DNA from: Minisyncoccota bacterium
GTDB lineage: Bacteria > Patescibacteriota > Minisyncoccia > UBA6257 > 1-14-0-10-40-38
Length of the DNA: 7,872 nucleotides
Assembly (NCBI GenBank): GCA_020052135.1
Contig: JAGVPS010000015.1
Coordinates: 1 to 7,872 of the forward strand
Reading direction: 5' to 3'
Of this stretch, positions 1 through 5,218 are shown one piece after another. How positions within the stretch are numbered: the first letter of the stretch is position 1; each line of letters begins with the position of its first letter. The notes under the pieces are model-generated. The model saw only the letters and a program-made list of their open reading frames with translations, was not told the DNA's origin and made no database searches. The translations under genes were made by a program, and so were the position numbers.

Positions 1-1063
1 GAAGAGGAGTTTCTGCGACTTCACCGGAGGTGAGCACTTTCGAACGGAGTCCCTTCGGTCCATCGCCCACCGCGAATTTCCAGTCACGGATGGTGAGTAC
101 GAGCGGCTTTTTAAACGCACGGTGCAACTCTGCGATCAAGTGTCCAATGGAAGGAAAGCGACGCTCTCGCTCCATCCGGCGCATGTGTCGAAGTTCTGCT
201 TCGCTTGGACGATCACCGCCAATGAACTCTACGACGAGCGCGTCAATCTGGCCGCCACCGAGGTCATACCGGCGCGAAAGCACCGGAATCTCTCGGAAGA
301 ACATCTGCGTGCCCGCGTCCTTAAAGGAGAGAACCGCGCCTGCCCATGTCATGAGCGTGAGGAAGATGAGATCTTCGCGCTCGAGAATGGGTTTCCGATG
401 GAGTGATCGCACATGATCGCCAAAGATGAACGTGAGGTCTCGCTCGAGAAGCTCAAATGTTCGGCGTTCTCTTCGAGAGAGACTATGGAATCCCCGCGTT
501 TCCTGCACTGCATCGCGGAGCGTGTTCCATGAGCGCTCGATCTGATCTACCAATCGCCGACCGTTCTTCAAGCGTTCCGGACGTACTCCTAGGGTTCGTC
601 CGTTTGCATCAAAAAGGTGTCGCTGTTCCGGGAAGAGTTCACCTTGGGAGCCATTCCCGATGCTTCTTGCATGATGCAGAGAAAACAACTCTCCTCTGAG
701 TAGCTGTGGAATGGCAACGTGGCCAATCACGCCGTGCAACCGAGCCAGATCTCCCTCTGGAAGCCCCTGCGTTCCCGCAAGGAAGTCTTTCAGCGTTTGA
801 ATGAGACGAAGATGAGCTCGTGTGTCCAAATCCTGCACGCCAACGCGCTGGTTTCCCAGCGGATGCGTGCGCGCGTAGTCGCTACAGTACTGGAGGGCGT
901 CGTGCACATCACGCGCCTGCCCAGCACGCACGATCGCGGCGAGAACGCTTCCCAAGTGACCATGGAGAAGCATGGCGTCCAACCACGCCCGAAATTCCGG
1001 GCATGGATTTGAAACATTCGCGACATCATCTGCCGTCACCGGCAGAGTTTGCATCGTTTCCAT
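1..1063 (-). CDS. Uncharacterised protein, 3' end beyond window; possible PD-(D/E)XK nuclease-like domain
   Basis: Reading the minus strand from ATG at 1063 gives 354 codons without a stop, running off the left edge. The start is supported by an AAAGAAAGGA ribosome site five bases upstream; a second in-frame ATG follows three codons later. The N-terminal ~130 residues look helical (motifs such as EFRAWLDAMLLHG and LRLIQTLKDF). Residues 200-250 are predicted-helical (RRTFELLERDLTFIF, LTLMTWAGAVLSF). Around 264-280 comes RYDLGGGQIDALVVEF and around 321-335 PLVLTIRDWKFAVGDG. A glycine-rich turn followed by I-D, then a strand ending D-x-K, is the pattern of RecB/Cas4-like PD-(D/E)XK nucleases (D274; D327 and K329). 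The roughly 50-residue spacing is long and would need a helical insert, so the assignment is an inference. No family name is certain. All + strand ORFs here are its shadows. Confidence 0.8.
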   Translation of the reverse strand, partial: METMQTLPVTADDVANVSNPCPEFRAWLDAMLLHGHLGSVLAAIVRAGQARDVHDALQYCSDYARTHPLGNQRVGVQDLDTRAHLRLIQTLKDFLAGTQGLPEGDLARLHGVIGHVAIPQLLRGELFSLHHARSIGNGSQGELFPEQRHLFDANGRTLGVRPERLKNGRRLVDQIERSWNTLRDAVQETRGFHSLSRRERRTFELLERDLTFIFGDHVRSLHRKPILEREDLIFLTLMTWAGAVLSFKDAGTQMFFREIPVLSRRYDLGGGQIDALVVEFIGGDRPSEAELRHMRRMERERRFPSIGHLIAELHRAFKKPLVLTIRDWKFAVGDGPKGLRSKVLTSGEVAETPL

Positions 1064-1336
1064 ACCCGTCCTTTCTTTGGTGGAATGGGGTTATATAGGT
1101 ACAGTTTTCGAATCCGCTAAACAGAAGCAGAGTGCTATTTCAATTTATATGCTCTTGCCGTGCACGGGTCAAGAAATAATGACTCTCTTTTATCAGGAAT
1201 CTCCCCATTCGTTTTTTGTAATTCCGGCTTGTCGTAGGATCTCGGCAACAAGGTGTTTTTAAATATCTTCCCGATGTGGGTTCGGAATACGAACCTTTAA
1301 TGTTTTGGTTCGAAATGTCTCGGCACAAGAGGGGTT
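1064..1336. other. Intergenic stretch with weak promoter candidate and small hairpin
   Basis: No gene is supported here. On the minus strand TATAAC/TATATA boxes at 1090-1097 lie about 30 bases before the start of the left-edge gene and could be its -10; no convincing -35 box is seen. A perfect 6-bp inverted repeat GGTTCG/CGAACC with a 5-base loop lies at 1279-1295, downstream of the GerMN gene. It lacks a T-run on the minus strand, so it is a poor intrinsic terminator. A further GGTTCG occurs at 1307-1312. Confidence 0.35.
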
Positions 1337-1840
1337 TTACGGCTGAAACAGCTCCTCCGGCATAAAACTCACTGATTTCACTTTGGGGAACTGCTTTGCG
1401 GTTGCTTCGATTTGCGCCCAAAGCACGGCAACTCGGCACGAGCCGCCGCCGGTATTATTTTGCGGATCGTTGAACGTCAGCGTCGCGACGCCGTCTTTGA
1501 TAGACGCGCTCCCGAGCGTTACCCCCGCGAGCGGGAACTCGCTCGTGATACCCTGCGCTCTTTCCTCATCCGAAAGTTCTCCCCGCAGGAGCAGTTTGAT
1601 GGTTTCTGTGAGAGGTGTGGGAGTCGGGGGTATCTCGCGGTTCACGGCAACGAGGCCCGTTTTACTGCACTGCGCGCCACCCGGGCCCTGGTCGAGCGCA
1701 GGGTTGTAGTAGTAGAGCATGATAGGAATACCTGTTTCCGCTTTGTTCAGTAAGAAAAATATCCCCACCGACAAAACAGCGAGCGAGAGCAGGCCAGCCA
1801 AGAGTTTTCGCAGGGGAGTAAGGTTTTTGAAATTGTGCAT
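1337..1840 (-). CDS. GerMN-domain membrane-anchored protein
   Basis: 167 residues from ATG at 1840. The longer in-frame start at 1909 is rejected: its first 23 codons are the upstream gene read in another frame, and ATG 1840 overlaps that gene's stop as TAATG with GAGAAG just upstream. A single hydrophobic helix (residues ~12-32, preceded by RK) anchors it in the cytoplasmic membrane with the rest outside. Residues ~38-167 match the GerMN fold: an initial strand IPIMLYYYNP, then VAVNREIPPTPTPLTETIKLLLRGELSDEE, the turn ASIKDGVATLTFND, and a closing helix/strand with VLWAQIEATAKQFPKVKSVSF. Cys58 and Cys135 could form a disulfide. GerMN domains occur in spore germination proteins and, without any sporulation link, as small exported proteins in Patescibacteria; the molecular role here is unknown. 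Confidence 0.88.
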   Translation of the reverse strand: MHNFKNLTPLRKLLAGLLSLAVLSVGIFFLLNKAETGIPIMLYYYNPALDQGPGGAQCSKTGLVAVNREIPPTPTPLTETIKLLLRGELSDEERAQGITSEFPLAGVTLGSASIKDGVATLTFNDPQNNTGGGSCRVAVLWAQIEATAKQFPKVKSVSFMPEELFQP

Positions 1841-1932
1841 TATCTTCTCTGAAAATCCGCCCACAGAGAGAGGGCGCCAAGGGCGGCAAAAAGAGCTGCT
1901 CCTATCCAATAGACGATTGAGTTTTCTATCAT
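1840..1932 (-). CDS. 30-residue single-helix membrane protein upstream of GerMN gene
   Basis: ATG at 1932 to TAA at 1840-1842 gives 30 residues. MIENSIVYWIG is followed by a small-residue hydrophobic helix AALFAALGALSLWA and a basic tail DFQRR, so one membrane helix with the positive tail probably inside. The stop overlaps the next start by one base (TAATG), which implies translational coupling to the GerMN gene. An extended -10 box (TGATACAAT) ends 12 bases upstream of the ATG, giving a very short leader, and an in-frame stop upstream rules out a longer form. No function is recognised. It may be a partner or leader peptide of the GerMN protein. Confidence 0.6.
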   Translation of the reverse strand: MIENSIVYWIGAALFAALGALSLWADFQRR

Positions 1933-1944
1933 GAGAGATGCTTC

Positions 1945-1953
1945 ATTGTATCA
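1945..1953 (-). promoter_or_regulatory. Extended -10 promoter for the small protein/GerMN pair
   Basis: Minus strand TG-A-TACAAT, with five of six bases of the -10 consensus and the TGn extension. It lies 12 bases before the ATG at 1932. No -35 box is visible at 16-18 bases upstream, as expected for TGn promoters. Transcription would start about six bases before the ATG. Confidence 0.5.
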
Positions 1954-1980
1954 CTTCGCCGCGTTTAGAAATGCCTTATT

Positions 1981-2163
1981 TTATTTAGTTGCGAGTATAG
2001 CAGCCCCTATCGCTCCAGCATTCTGACGAAAGTGGGACCGGTGGATAGGAGTTCTTATCCCTTGTTTCTTCAGTTCCTTCCTCAAGAAAGAAAATAGATT
2101 TTGCTTCTTTAAGGTTCCACCTCCGATAACTACTCTATCAGGATTTATTTCGGAAATAATATA
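1981..2163 (-). pseudogene. ROK-family sugar kinase, C-terminal remnant
   Basis: The last 60 codons of a reading frame ending at TAA 1981-1983. ISEINPDRVVIGGGTLKK followed by ...NAGAIGAAILATK is the characteristic C-terminal pattern of ROK (repressor/ORF/kinase) proteins: a strand ending in VIGGG and the closing AGAIGAA helix. A full ROK kinase is about 300 residues. Here the ATP-binding N-terminus (DxGxT) and the zinc-binding CGxxGCxE motif are absent. Upstream of ~2163 the same frame only shadows the hydrolase piece, so the kinase's own 5' end is gone. It is almost certainly non-functional. Confidence 0.75.
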
Positions 2164-2267
2164 GGAGCAATGAATTCCGCGCCTAGTTTTTGAACTTCGC
2201 GAGCGAACCATAGATACCATTTCTTGCTAGGATCGGTATCTTTTCCATGCATGAGGACAATTTTCAT
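2145..2267 (-). pseudogene. RBBP9/YdeN-like alpha/beta hydrolase, N-terminal remnant
   Basis: ATG at 2267 to TAA at 2145, 40 residues: MKIVLMHGKDTDPSKKW at the start and KLGAEFIAPI near the end. This is the first strand plus the HG oxyanion loop and the first helix/second strand of small RBBP9/YdeN-type hydrolases, closely resembling the intact neighbour at 2314-2937 (KILMVHGG ... ARFKIIAPRMP). After API the homology stops and the sequence enters the ROK remnant in another frame. The nucleophile elbow and catalytic Asp and His are missing. Its promoter still looks perfect. The 40-residue peptide could be made but should have no hydrolase activity. Confidence 0.72.
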
Positions 2268-2278
2268 AAAGTAACTTT

Positions 2279-2287
2279 ATTATATCA
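2279..2287 (-). promoter_or_regulatory. Consensus extended -10 promoter
   Basis: Minus strand TG-A-TATAAT, a full match to the extended -10 consensus, ends 11 bases before the ATG of the hydrolase remnant, so the leader would be only about five bases. The flank CATCGGGATGATATAAT matches the promoter end of the 142-bp repeat at 2961 (CGTCGGGATGATATACT), so this is a short copy of the same cassette. Confidence 0.6.
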
Positions 2288-2313
2288 TCCCGATGTTTCT
2301 TACGCGGATCGCT

Positions 2314-2937
2314 TTATTTAATTCCCCTCGTTTCATTTTTAATCAATGTAACGATCTCAGGAAACTTAGATATATTGAAGTGCCCATTTTTGCTCTTGTA
2401 TACAACAATGTGCGCATTCTTCAATTTCTTTTTGTATTTTTTGGCATGAGAGGCGGGCACGACGTCATCATCCTTTGAGAACAACAGGTGGAGATTTTCA
2501 CAGTTTTTCTCCATCAAAGATAAATTGGCTCTGAGCTTAAAGCCGCCCACTAAATCTTCTGCAGACAGCGTGTTATCAAAAGGCGGGCAAACTAAATATA
2601 CCGACAAAGCCTTTTTAGGTAGTTTCTTTTCGGATAGATATTTTGCAAGAAAAATCCCGCCAAGAGATGAACCAATCAAAATATATTTGTTTTTAAGAAG
2701 ATCTAAATATCTTTCAAAAAGGATCTTCCAATCCCTGTATTTTGCATTATCCTGCAGAGGCATACGAGGTGCAATTATTTTAAACCTCGCGCCCAAGCTT
2801 TTTTCTAGATACTCTCCAGCCCAATACACTTTTTTCTCGATTGAAACCTTTTTAGTCTTTAGGTAGTGCACATAATCTTTCTCATTCTTGAAAGTCATCC
2901 CGCCGTGAACCATAAGTATTTTGATTTTCTTTTTCAT
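2314..2937 (-). CDS. RBBP9/YdeN-like alpha/beta serine hydrolase
   Basis: 207 residues, the usual size for this family. Strand 1 with oxyanion loop KILMVHGGM (6-14); nucleophile elbow LIGSSLGG with Ser91; acidic residue in LLFSKDDDVVP (156-158); catalytic His186 in SKNGHF. The whole triad is therefore present and the enzyme should be active, probably as a cytosolic esterase; no signal peptide is seen and the substrate is unknown. The start ATG 2937 is the first in frame; no Shine-Dalgarno is visible in the ~30-base leader, which instead holds a 5-bp hairpin TGTCT/AGACA. The promoter at 2974-2982 is supplied by the end of repeat copy A. Downstream lies a truncated paralogue, so the region once held at least two such genes. 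Confidence 0.88.
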   Translation of the reverse strand: MKKKIKILMVHGGMTFKNEKDYVHYLKTKKVSIEKKVYWAGEYLEKSLGARFKIIAPRMPLQDNAKYRDWKILFERYLDLLKNKYILIGSSLGGIFLAKYLSEKKLPKKALSVYLVCPPFDNTLSAEDLVGGFKLRANLSLMEKNCENLHLLFSKDDDVVPASHAKKYKKKLKNAHIVVYKSKNGHFNISKFPEIVTLIKNETRGIK

Positions 2938-2960
2938 AAGTGGTATGTCTGTAAGACAGA

Positions 2961-3102
2961 TTTAAGTAGCTTCAGTATATCATCCCGACGCGCTGTGCCC
3001 ATTCGAAGCTTTCTTTGCCCTTCGTAGCTTTAGCGTCCAGTCTTCGTAGCCATAGCTACTACGGCGGAGTAGGCAAGTAGGTACGCGAAGAAGGGTCTCG
3101 GG
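2961..3102 (-). repeat. 142-bp interspersed repeat, copy A (promoter-bearing)
   Basis: Near-identical to 4308-4449 over its full length, with about ten scattered differences concentrated in the promoter-end third. The homology ends abruptly after GGTCTCGGG on the plus strand. The body contains repeated TTCGTAGC/TTCGAAGC units, a small hairpin GTAGC-CATA-GCTAC, and outer CCCTTC/GAAGGG arms, so it can fold. The other end carries the extended -10 box. There is no ORF and there are no terminal inverted repeats of transposon type. It resembles the palindromic intergenic elements common in Patescibacteria. Confidence 0.85.
2974..2982 (-). promoter_or_regulatory. Extended -10 promoter in repeat copy A
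   Basis: Minus strand TG-A-TATACT, 36 bases before the ATG of the intact hydrolase. No -35 box is seen. The same box recurs at equivalent places at 4321 and 5235. Confidence 0.6.
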
Positions 3103-3161
3103 CAGAGTACCCTATTGCTTAAATTCTATCTGCATAACCCGCACTTTTTACCGTACCATCT

Positions 3162-3749
3162 TTATTTTTCTAGCACGTCATCGTGATATAAATCGAGTAA
3201 TTCTTTTAAAGTTCTTTCTTCAATCTTAAGGCCCTTGCCGTCTTTAATCTCGGAATCATTTGCGTTGCAGACTACCGTGTCTTCACGAAGTAATCCTTCA
3301 GTAAGAAGTTTTCGCAACATGCCTCGGCACTCTTGGCACGGATGGAGTGCATCATGAGCCTTCGTTGGATCGCCCGTGCTAACTTCGTTAGAAACGGTAA
3401 CGAGCGCTGCAACTACTTTTGCTGAAGAACGAGCAAAATCGAGTGCATTGCGCTCAGCACATCGCTTGTCGTTTCCTTTCACCTCGCCAGGAAATGGCTT
3501 AAAGTTATATGCCTGATATACGATGTATTCTCCTTCTTCTAGGCCCGGTTCGATTGCGAGAGCAGCAGCTCCTACTTTGAAAGGAGGTGTGCGATGAGAA
3601 AAGCCATGGCGTCGCGAGAATGCCGCAGCTTTAATTAAATCATCTCGGTGCTCCTTATAGTATGCGAGAGCAACTTGCCATCGTTCAGGAGTGATCTCGA
3701 AGCTTTCTATCTCGGCCCGTGTCGGACGTTGTTCAATAAACTCTTTCAT
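3162..3749 (-). CDS. Cytidine-deaminase-family zinc enzyme
   Basis: 195 residues. The deaminase signature is clear: KVGAAALA (58-64), the first zinc motif CAERNAL with Cys97 and proton-shuttling Glu99, and the second zinc motif PCQECRGML with Cys138 and Cys141. This Cys/Cys/Cys set is that of tetrameric cytidine deaminases, which convert (deoxy)cytidine to (deoxy)uridine. It is longer than the usual ~130 residues: about 45 N-terminal residues (mostly helical) and ~40 C-terminal residues after the zinc site are extra, and GEYIVYQAYNFKPFPGEVKGN between strands is unusual. Substrate may therefore differ (blasticidin-S-deaminase-like or modified nucleosides). Its ATG overlaps the stop of the upstream hydrolase fragment (ATGA). 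No Shine-Dalgarno is visible. Confidence 0.85.
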   Translation of the reverse strand: MKEFIEQRPTRAEIESFEITPERWQVALAYYKEHRDDLIKAAAFSRRHGFSHRTPPFKVGAAALAIEPGLEEGEYIVYQAYNFKPFPGEVKGNDKRCAERNALDFARSSAKVVAALVTVSNEVSTGDPTKAHDALHPCQECRGMLRKLLTEGLLREDTVVCNANDSEIKDGKGLKIEERTLKELLDLYHDDVLEK

Positions 3750-3928
3750 ATATTCGAATCTTCGCGTCTAGCTCCAACAAATGTGCGACTCGAAGAGGGC
3801 ATAATTCCCAGTACCACAGAAATCCGGTGATCCCGTGCGGCGTAGAGGATTGAAATCATGCCGCCGCGGCTGTGCCCGCTAAGGAGCACGTGCGTATAAC
3901 TTCCTTCTCTGTAATCGCAGTTTATCGC
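3746..3928 (-). pseudogene. Alpha/beta hydrolase central fragment (GHSRGG)
   Basis: A minus frame ending at TGA 3746-3748 encodes about 60 residues: AINCDYREGSYTHVLLSGHS, RGGMISILYAARD, ISVVLGIMPSSS, then an unrelated-looking tail. SGHSRGG is the nucleophile elbow of alpha/beta hydrolases, with the correct strand before it and helix after. There is no start codon near the beginning: the frame runs back into the coiled-coil gene, whose stop (3922-3924) it overlaps. The region after the next strand, which should hold the catalytic Asp and His (100 or more residues), is missing because the deaminase gene begins. It is a gene remnant from a different subfamily than the RBBP9-like neighbours (R rather than L after the serine). 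Confidence 0.68.
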
Positions 3929-4248
3929 TTTTCGAGAGTAGTTACTCGATTCTTGAGTCCATCCATTTCTTCCAGTAGGTCCGTAGTCTCTGCTGAACTT
4001 GCTTTTGCATCAATCTTAGATGCCAGATGATCTTTTGTGTCTTTCAATTCCTGTCGCAAAGTATGCACCTCGTCCTTGACCACAGAAACATCTTTTTTGA
4101 CTCCAGAAAGGCCCTCCTTGACCTCAGAAATATCTTCTTTGACCTTAGAGAGGTCTTCTTTAACTTCTCTGATGTCTTCCTTGCTCGCCATGGTCTTTTG
4201 AATCATGACCGCAAGTTCGTCAATCGTCATTGGTTTCTCATTGTTCAT
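3922..4248 (-). CDS. Small heptad-repeat coiled-coil protein
   Basis: 108 residues, no membrane segment. A short N-terminal region (TIDELAVMIQKTMASKEDI) is followed by near-perfect seven-residue repeats from ~23 to ~75: KEDIREV, KEDLSKV, KEDISEV, KEGLSGV, KKDVSVV, KDEVHTL. A second helical segment (LLEEMDGLKNRVTTLEKR) closes the protein. It is very charged and almost certainly forms an oligomeric rod. The nucleotide sequence is repetitive at a 21-base period, which makes length change by slippage likely. Such mini coiled-coil proteins, with an MTIDELAxMI-like start, are frequent in Parcubacteria; none has a settled function. ATG 4248 has no visible Shine-Dalgarno. The promoter in repeat copy B lies 72 bases upstream. 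Confidence 0.82.
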   Translation of the reverse strand: MNNEKPMTIDELAVMIQKTMASKEDIREVKEDLSKVKEDISEVKEGLSGVKKDVSVVKDEVHTLRQELKDTKDHLASKIDAKASSAETTDLLEEMDGLKNRVTTLEKR

Positions 4249-4307
4249 AATTTATAGAGTCTAGCACTTTCGGCATTTCTATTCAAAACAAATATGTGTA
4301 TAACGAT

Positions 4308-4449
4308 TTTAAGTAGTTTTAGTATACCAGATCGACACGCTTTGCCCATTCGAAGCTTTCGTTGCCCTTCGTAGCTTTAGCGTCCAGCCTTCGTAGCCAT
4401 AGCTACTACGGCGGAGTAGGCAAGTAGGTACGCGAAGAAGGGTCTCGGG
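4308..4449 (-). repeat. 142-bp interspersed repeat, copy B (promoter-bearing)
   Basis: The second copy of the element at 2961-3102, in the same orientation and again upstream of a minus-strand gene (the coiled-coil protein). The body from CCCATTCGAAGC to GGTCTCGGG differs by only two bases or so from copy A. The promoter end has diverged more (AGTATACCAGATCGACACGC against AGTATATCATCCCGACGCGC), yet the TGnTATACT box is kept. Confidence 0.85.
4321..4329 (-). promoter_or_regulatory. Extended -10 promoter in repeat copy B
   Basis: Minus strand TG-G-TATACT, keeping every promoter base while the flanks have changed from copy A. It is 72 bases before the coiled-coil ATG. Confidence 0.55.
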
Positions 4450-4496
4450 TGCCTATCGTTTTTTGAAAAAATGACACAGAAATTAGACTCTATGGG

Positions 4497-4536
4497 AACA
4501 AAAACACAAAACCGCGCTATCGGCGGTTTTGTGTTT
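4497..4536 (-). terminator. Intrinsic terminator of the toxin-antitoxin operon
   Basis: A perfect 14-bp stem (4502-4515 with 4523-4536), 7-base loop, with a T-rich run TTTTTGTT at the 3' side on the minus strand. The loop and the upstream arm contain the last codons and the TAG stop of the antitoxin gene, so the terminator is partly coding. Confidence 0.85.
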
Positions 4537-4831
4537 GTCCTACGAGGCCAACATGCTTATCGAATACTTGTGCGATCTTGTGAAGAGTTGCTATCGAGAA
4601 ACTGTGAGTCCCTGACTCAATTCGTGCAATAACTGACTGGGGCATGTCTGTTTTAGTAGCGACCTCTGCCTGGGTCATTTTTCGCCTCTGACGCAAGGTT
4701 TTGATTTCGTGTGCTAATTGCAATCTACTCATTTCTTCGGAAAATGATTTGCGAAATCGCTCATTTTTAAGCTCTTTCGCAATGACAGTGTTAAGAGGAG
4801 TGAATTGATTTTTTGCTGGGCTTTTTTTCAT
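4517..4831 (-). CDS. higA: XRE-family antitoxin (HigA-like)
   Basis: 104 residues, second gene of a toxin-first pair, 24 bases after the toxin stop. Residues ~42-95 form a five-helix XRE DNA-binding domain: HEIKTLRQRRKMTQAEVATKT (helices 1-2 with the invariant TQ), recognition helix PQSVIARIESG (64-74), then SIATLHKIAQVFDKHVGLV. The ~40-residue N-terminal helical part would wrap the toxin, as in HigA/HigBA2-type antitoxins. It should neutralise the toxin and repress the operon through the palindrome at 5187-5206. The ATG is the first possible start (TAA is six codons upstream in frame). No Shine-Dalgarno; a 16-bp direct repeat spans the start. The 3' end lies within the terminator. Confidence 0.87.
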   Translation of the reverse strand: MKKSPAKNQFTPLNTVIAKELKNERFRKSFSEEMSRLQLAHEIKTLRQRRKMTQAEVATKTDMPQSVIARIESGTHSFSIATLHKIAQVFDKHVGLVGQTQNRR

Positions 4832-4848
4832 GTTTTTGCTGGGCTTTT
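4810..4848. repeat. Two 16-bp direct repeats around the antitoxin start
   Basis: TTTTTGCTGGGCTTTT at 4810-4825 and 4833-4848, seven bases between copies. On the minus strand one copy is the untranslated stretch before the ATG and the other encodes the first residues (KSPAKN). It suggests a local duplication that rebuilt the start of the gene and may have removed its ribosome site. Confidence 0.7.
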
Positions 4849-4855
4849 AATATAG

Positions 4856-5149
4856 TCAATTCTTGATGTCTCTATAGATTTTCTCTGCTCTCTCTATGAT
4901 TCGCTTAGGTGTTTTATCACTCTGCTTTCTGAAGGCGTCCACAACATACCCCGTAGCGCCTATCTCAAAGAGCACGATTCGATATTGCCTCACCACTATT
5001 TCTTTTATTCTCCCCTTGAGAGGTTTTATGATGAGCCCTTCCGTATGGTTTTCTTGGAGCGATTTGAGGTGAGCAGAAATCTTCGCCTTATCATCTTTAG
5101 AAATCTTATTCAGAAAATCAAGAACATCCTTGAAAATTTGTATGTTCAT
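4856..5149 (-). CDS. higB: RelE/HigB-like toxin (Gp49 family)
   Basis: 97 residues, typical of the ParE/RelE-superfamily Gp49/HigB group. The pattern is two N-terminal helices (DVLDFLNKISKDDKAKISAHLKSL), then GLIIKPLKGRIKEIVVRQYRIVLFEI, i.e. the KPLKG-x-ExR-x-YRI strand hairpin, then YVVDAFRKQSDKTPKRIIERAEK, the classic FxKxxxKTPxxxIxxA tail. Relatives are ribosome-dependent mRNA endonucleases. Basic residues in the strands and the C-terminal region (R75, K80, K83, R84) are kept, so it looks intact. ATG 5149 is chosen because TGA precedes it in frame by four codons; only a weak GGA lies upstream. It is the first gene of the operon, followed by the XRE antitoxin. Confidence 0.88.
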   Translation of the reverse strand: MNIQIFKDVLDFLNKISKDDKAKISAHLKSLQENHTEGLIIKPLKGRIKEIVVRQYRIVLFEIGATGYVVDAFRKQSDKTPKRIIERAEKIYRDIKN

Positions 5150-5183
5150 TCCGGTACACGCTCATTATCGACCTTTGCTTCTT

Positions 5184-5213
5184 AGTATATAGCAATATTG
5201 CTATATTTGTAAA
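5184..5213 (-). promoter_or_regulatory. Toxin-antitoxin promoter with 20-bp palindromic operator
   Basis: On the minus strand a -35 box TTTACA (5208-5213) and a -10 box TATACT (5184-5189) are separated by 18 bases. The perfect 20-bp palindrome ATATAGCAATATTGCTATAT (5187-5206) fills that spacer and half of the -10. A dimeric XRE antitoxin bound here would block RNA polymerase, which is the usual autoregulation of HigBA operons. The -10 is 34 bases before the toxin ATG. Confidence 0.78.
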
Positions 5214-5218
5214 GAGGC

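Noticed and set aside
30..1262. Plus-strand ORFs of 60-128 codons over the left kilobase
   Set aside because: They are antisense to the continuous 354-codon minus frame, have arginine/serine-rich low-complexity translations, and show no recognisable motifs or ribosome sites.
1140..1439. Minus-strand 99-codon ORF overlapping the end of the GerMN gene
   Set aside because: Its first part is an out-of-frame reading of the GerMN gene and the rest is intergenic sequence; no motifs.
2525..2866. Plus-strand 113-codon ORF over the intact hydrolase
   Set aside because: Antisense to a gene with a complete catalytic triad.
2961..4449. CRISPR array or transposon from the two long repeats
   Set aside because: Only two copies 1.3 kb apart with genes between them; no spacers, cas genes, transposase or terminal inverted repeats.
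5120..5168. Short ATG frame starting just upstream of the toxin gene as a leader peptide
   Set aside because: Only 15 codons, no ribosome site and no conserved feature; more likely chance.
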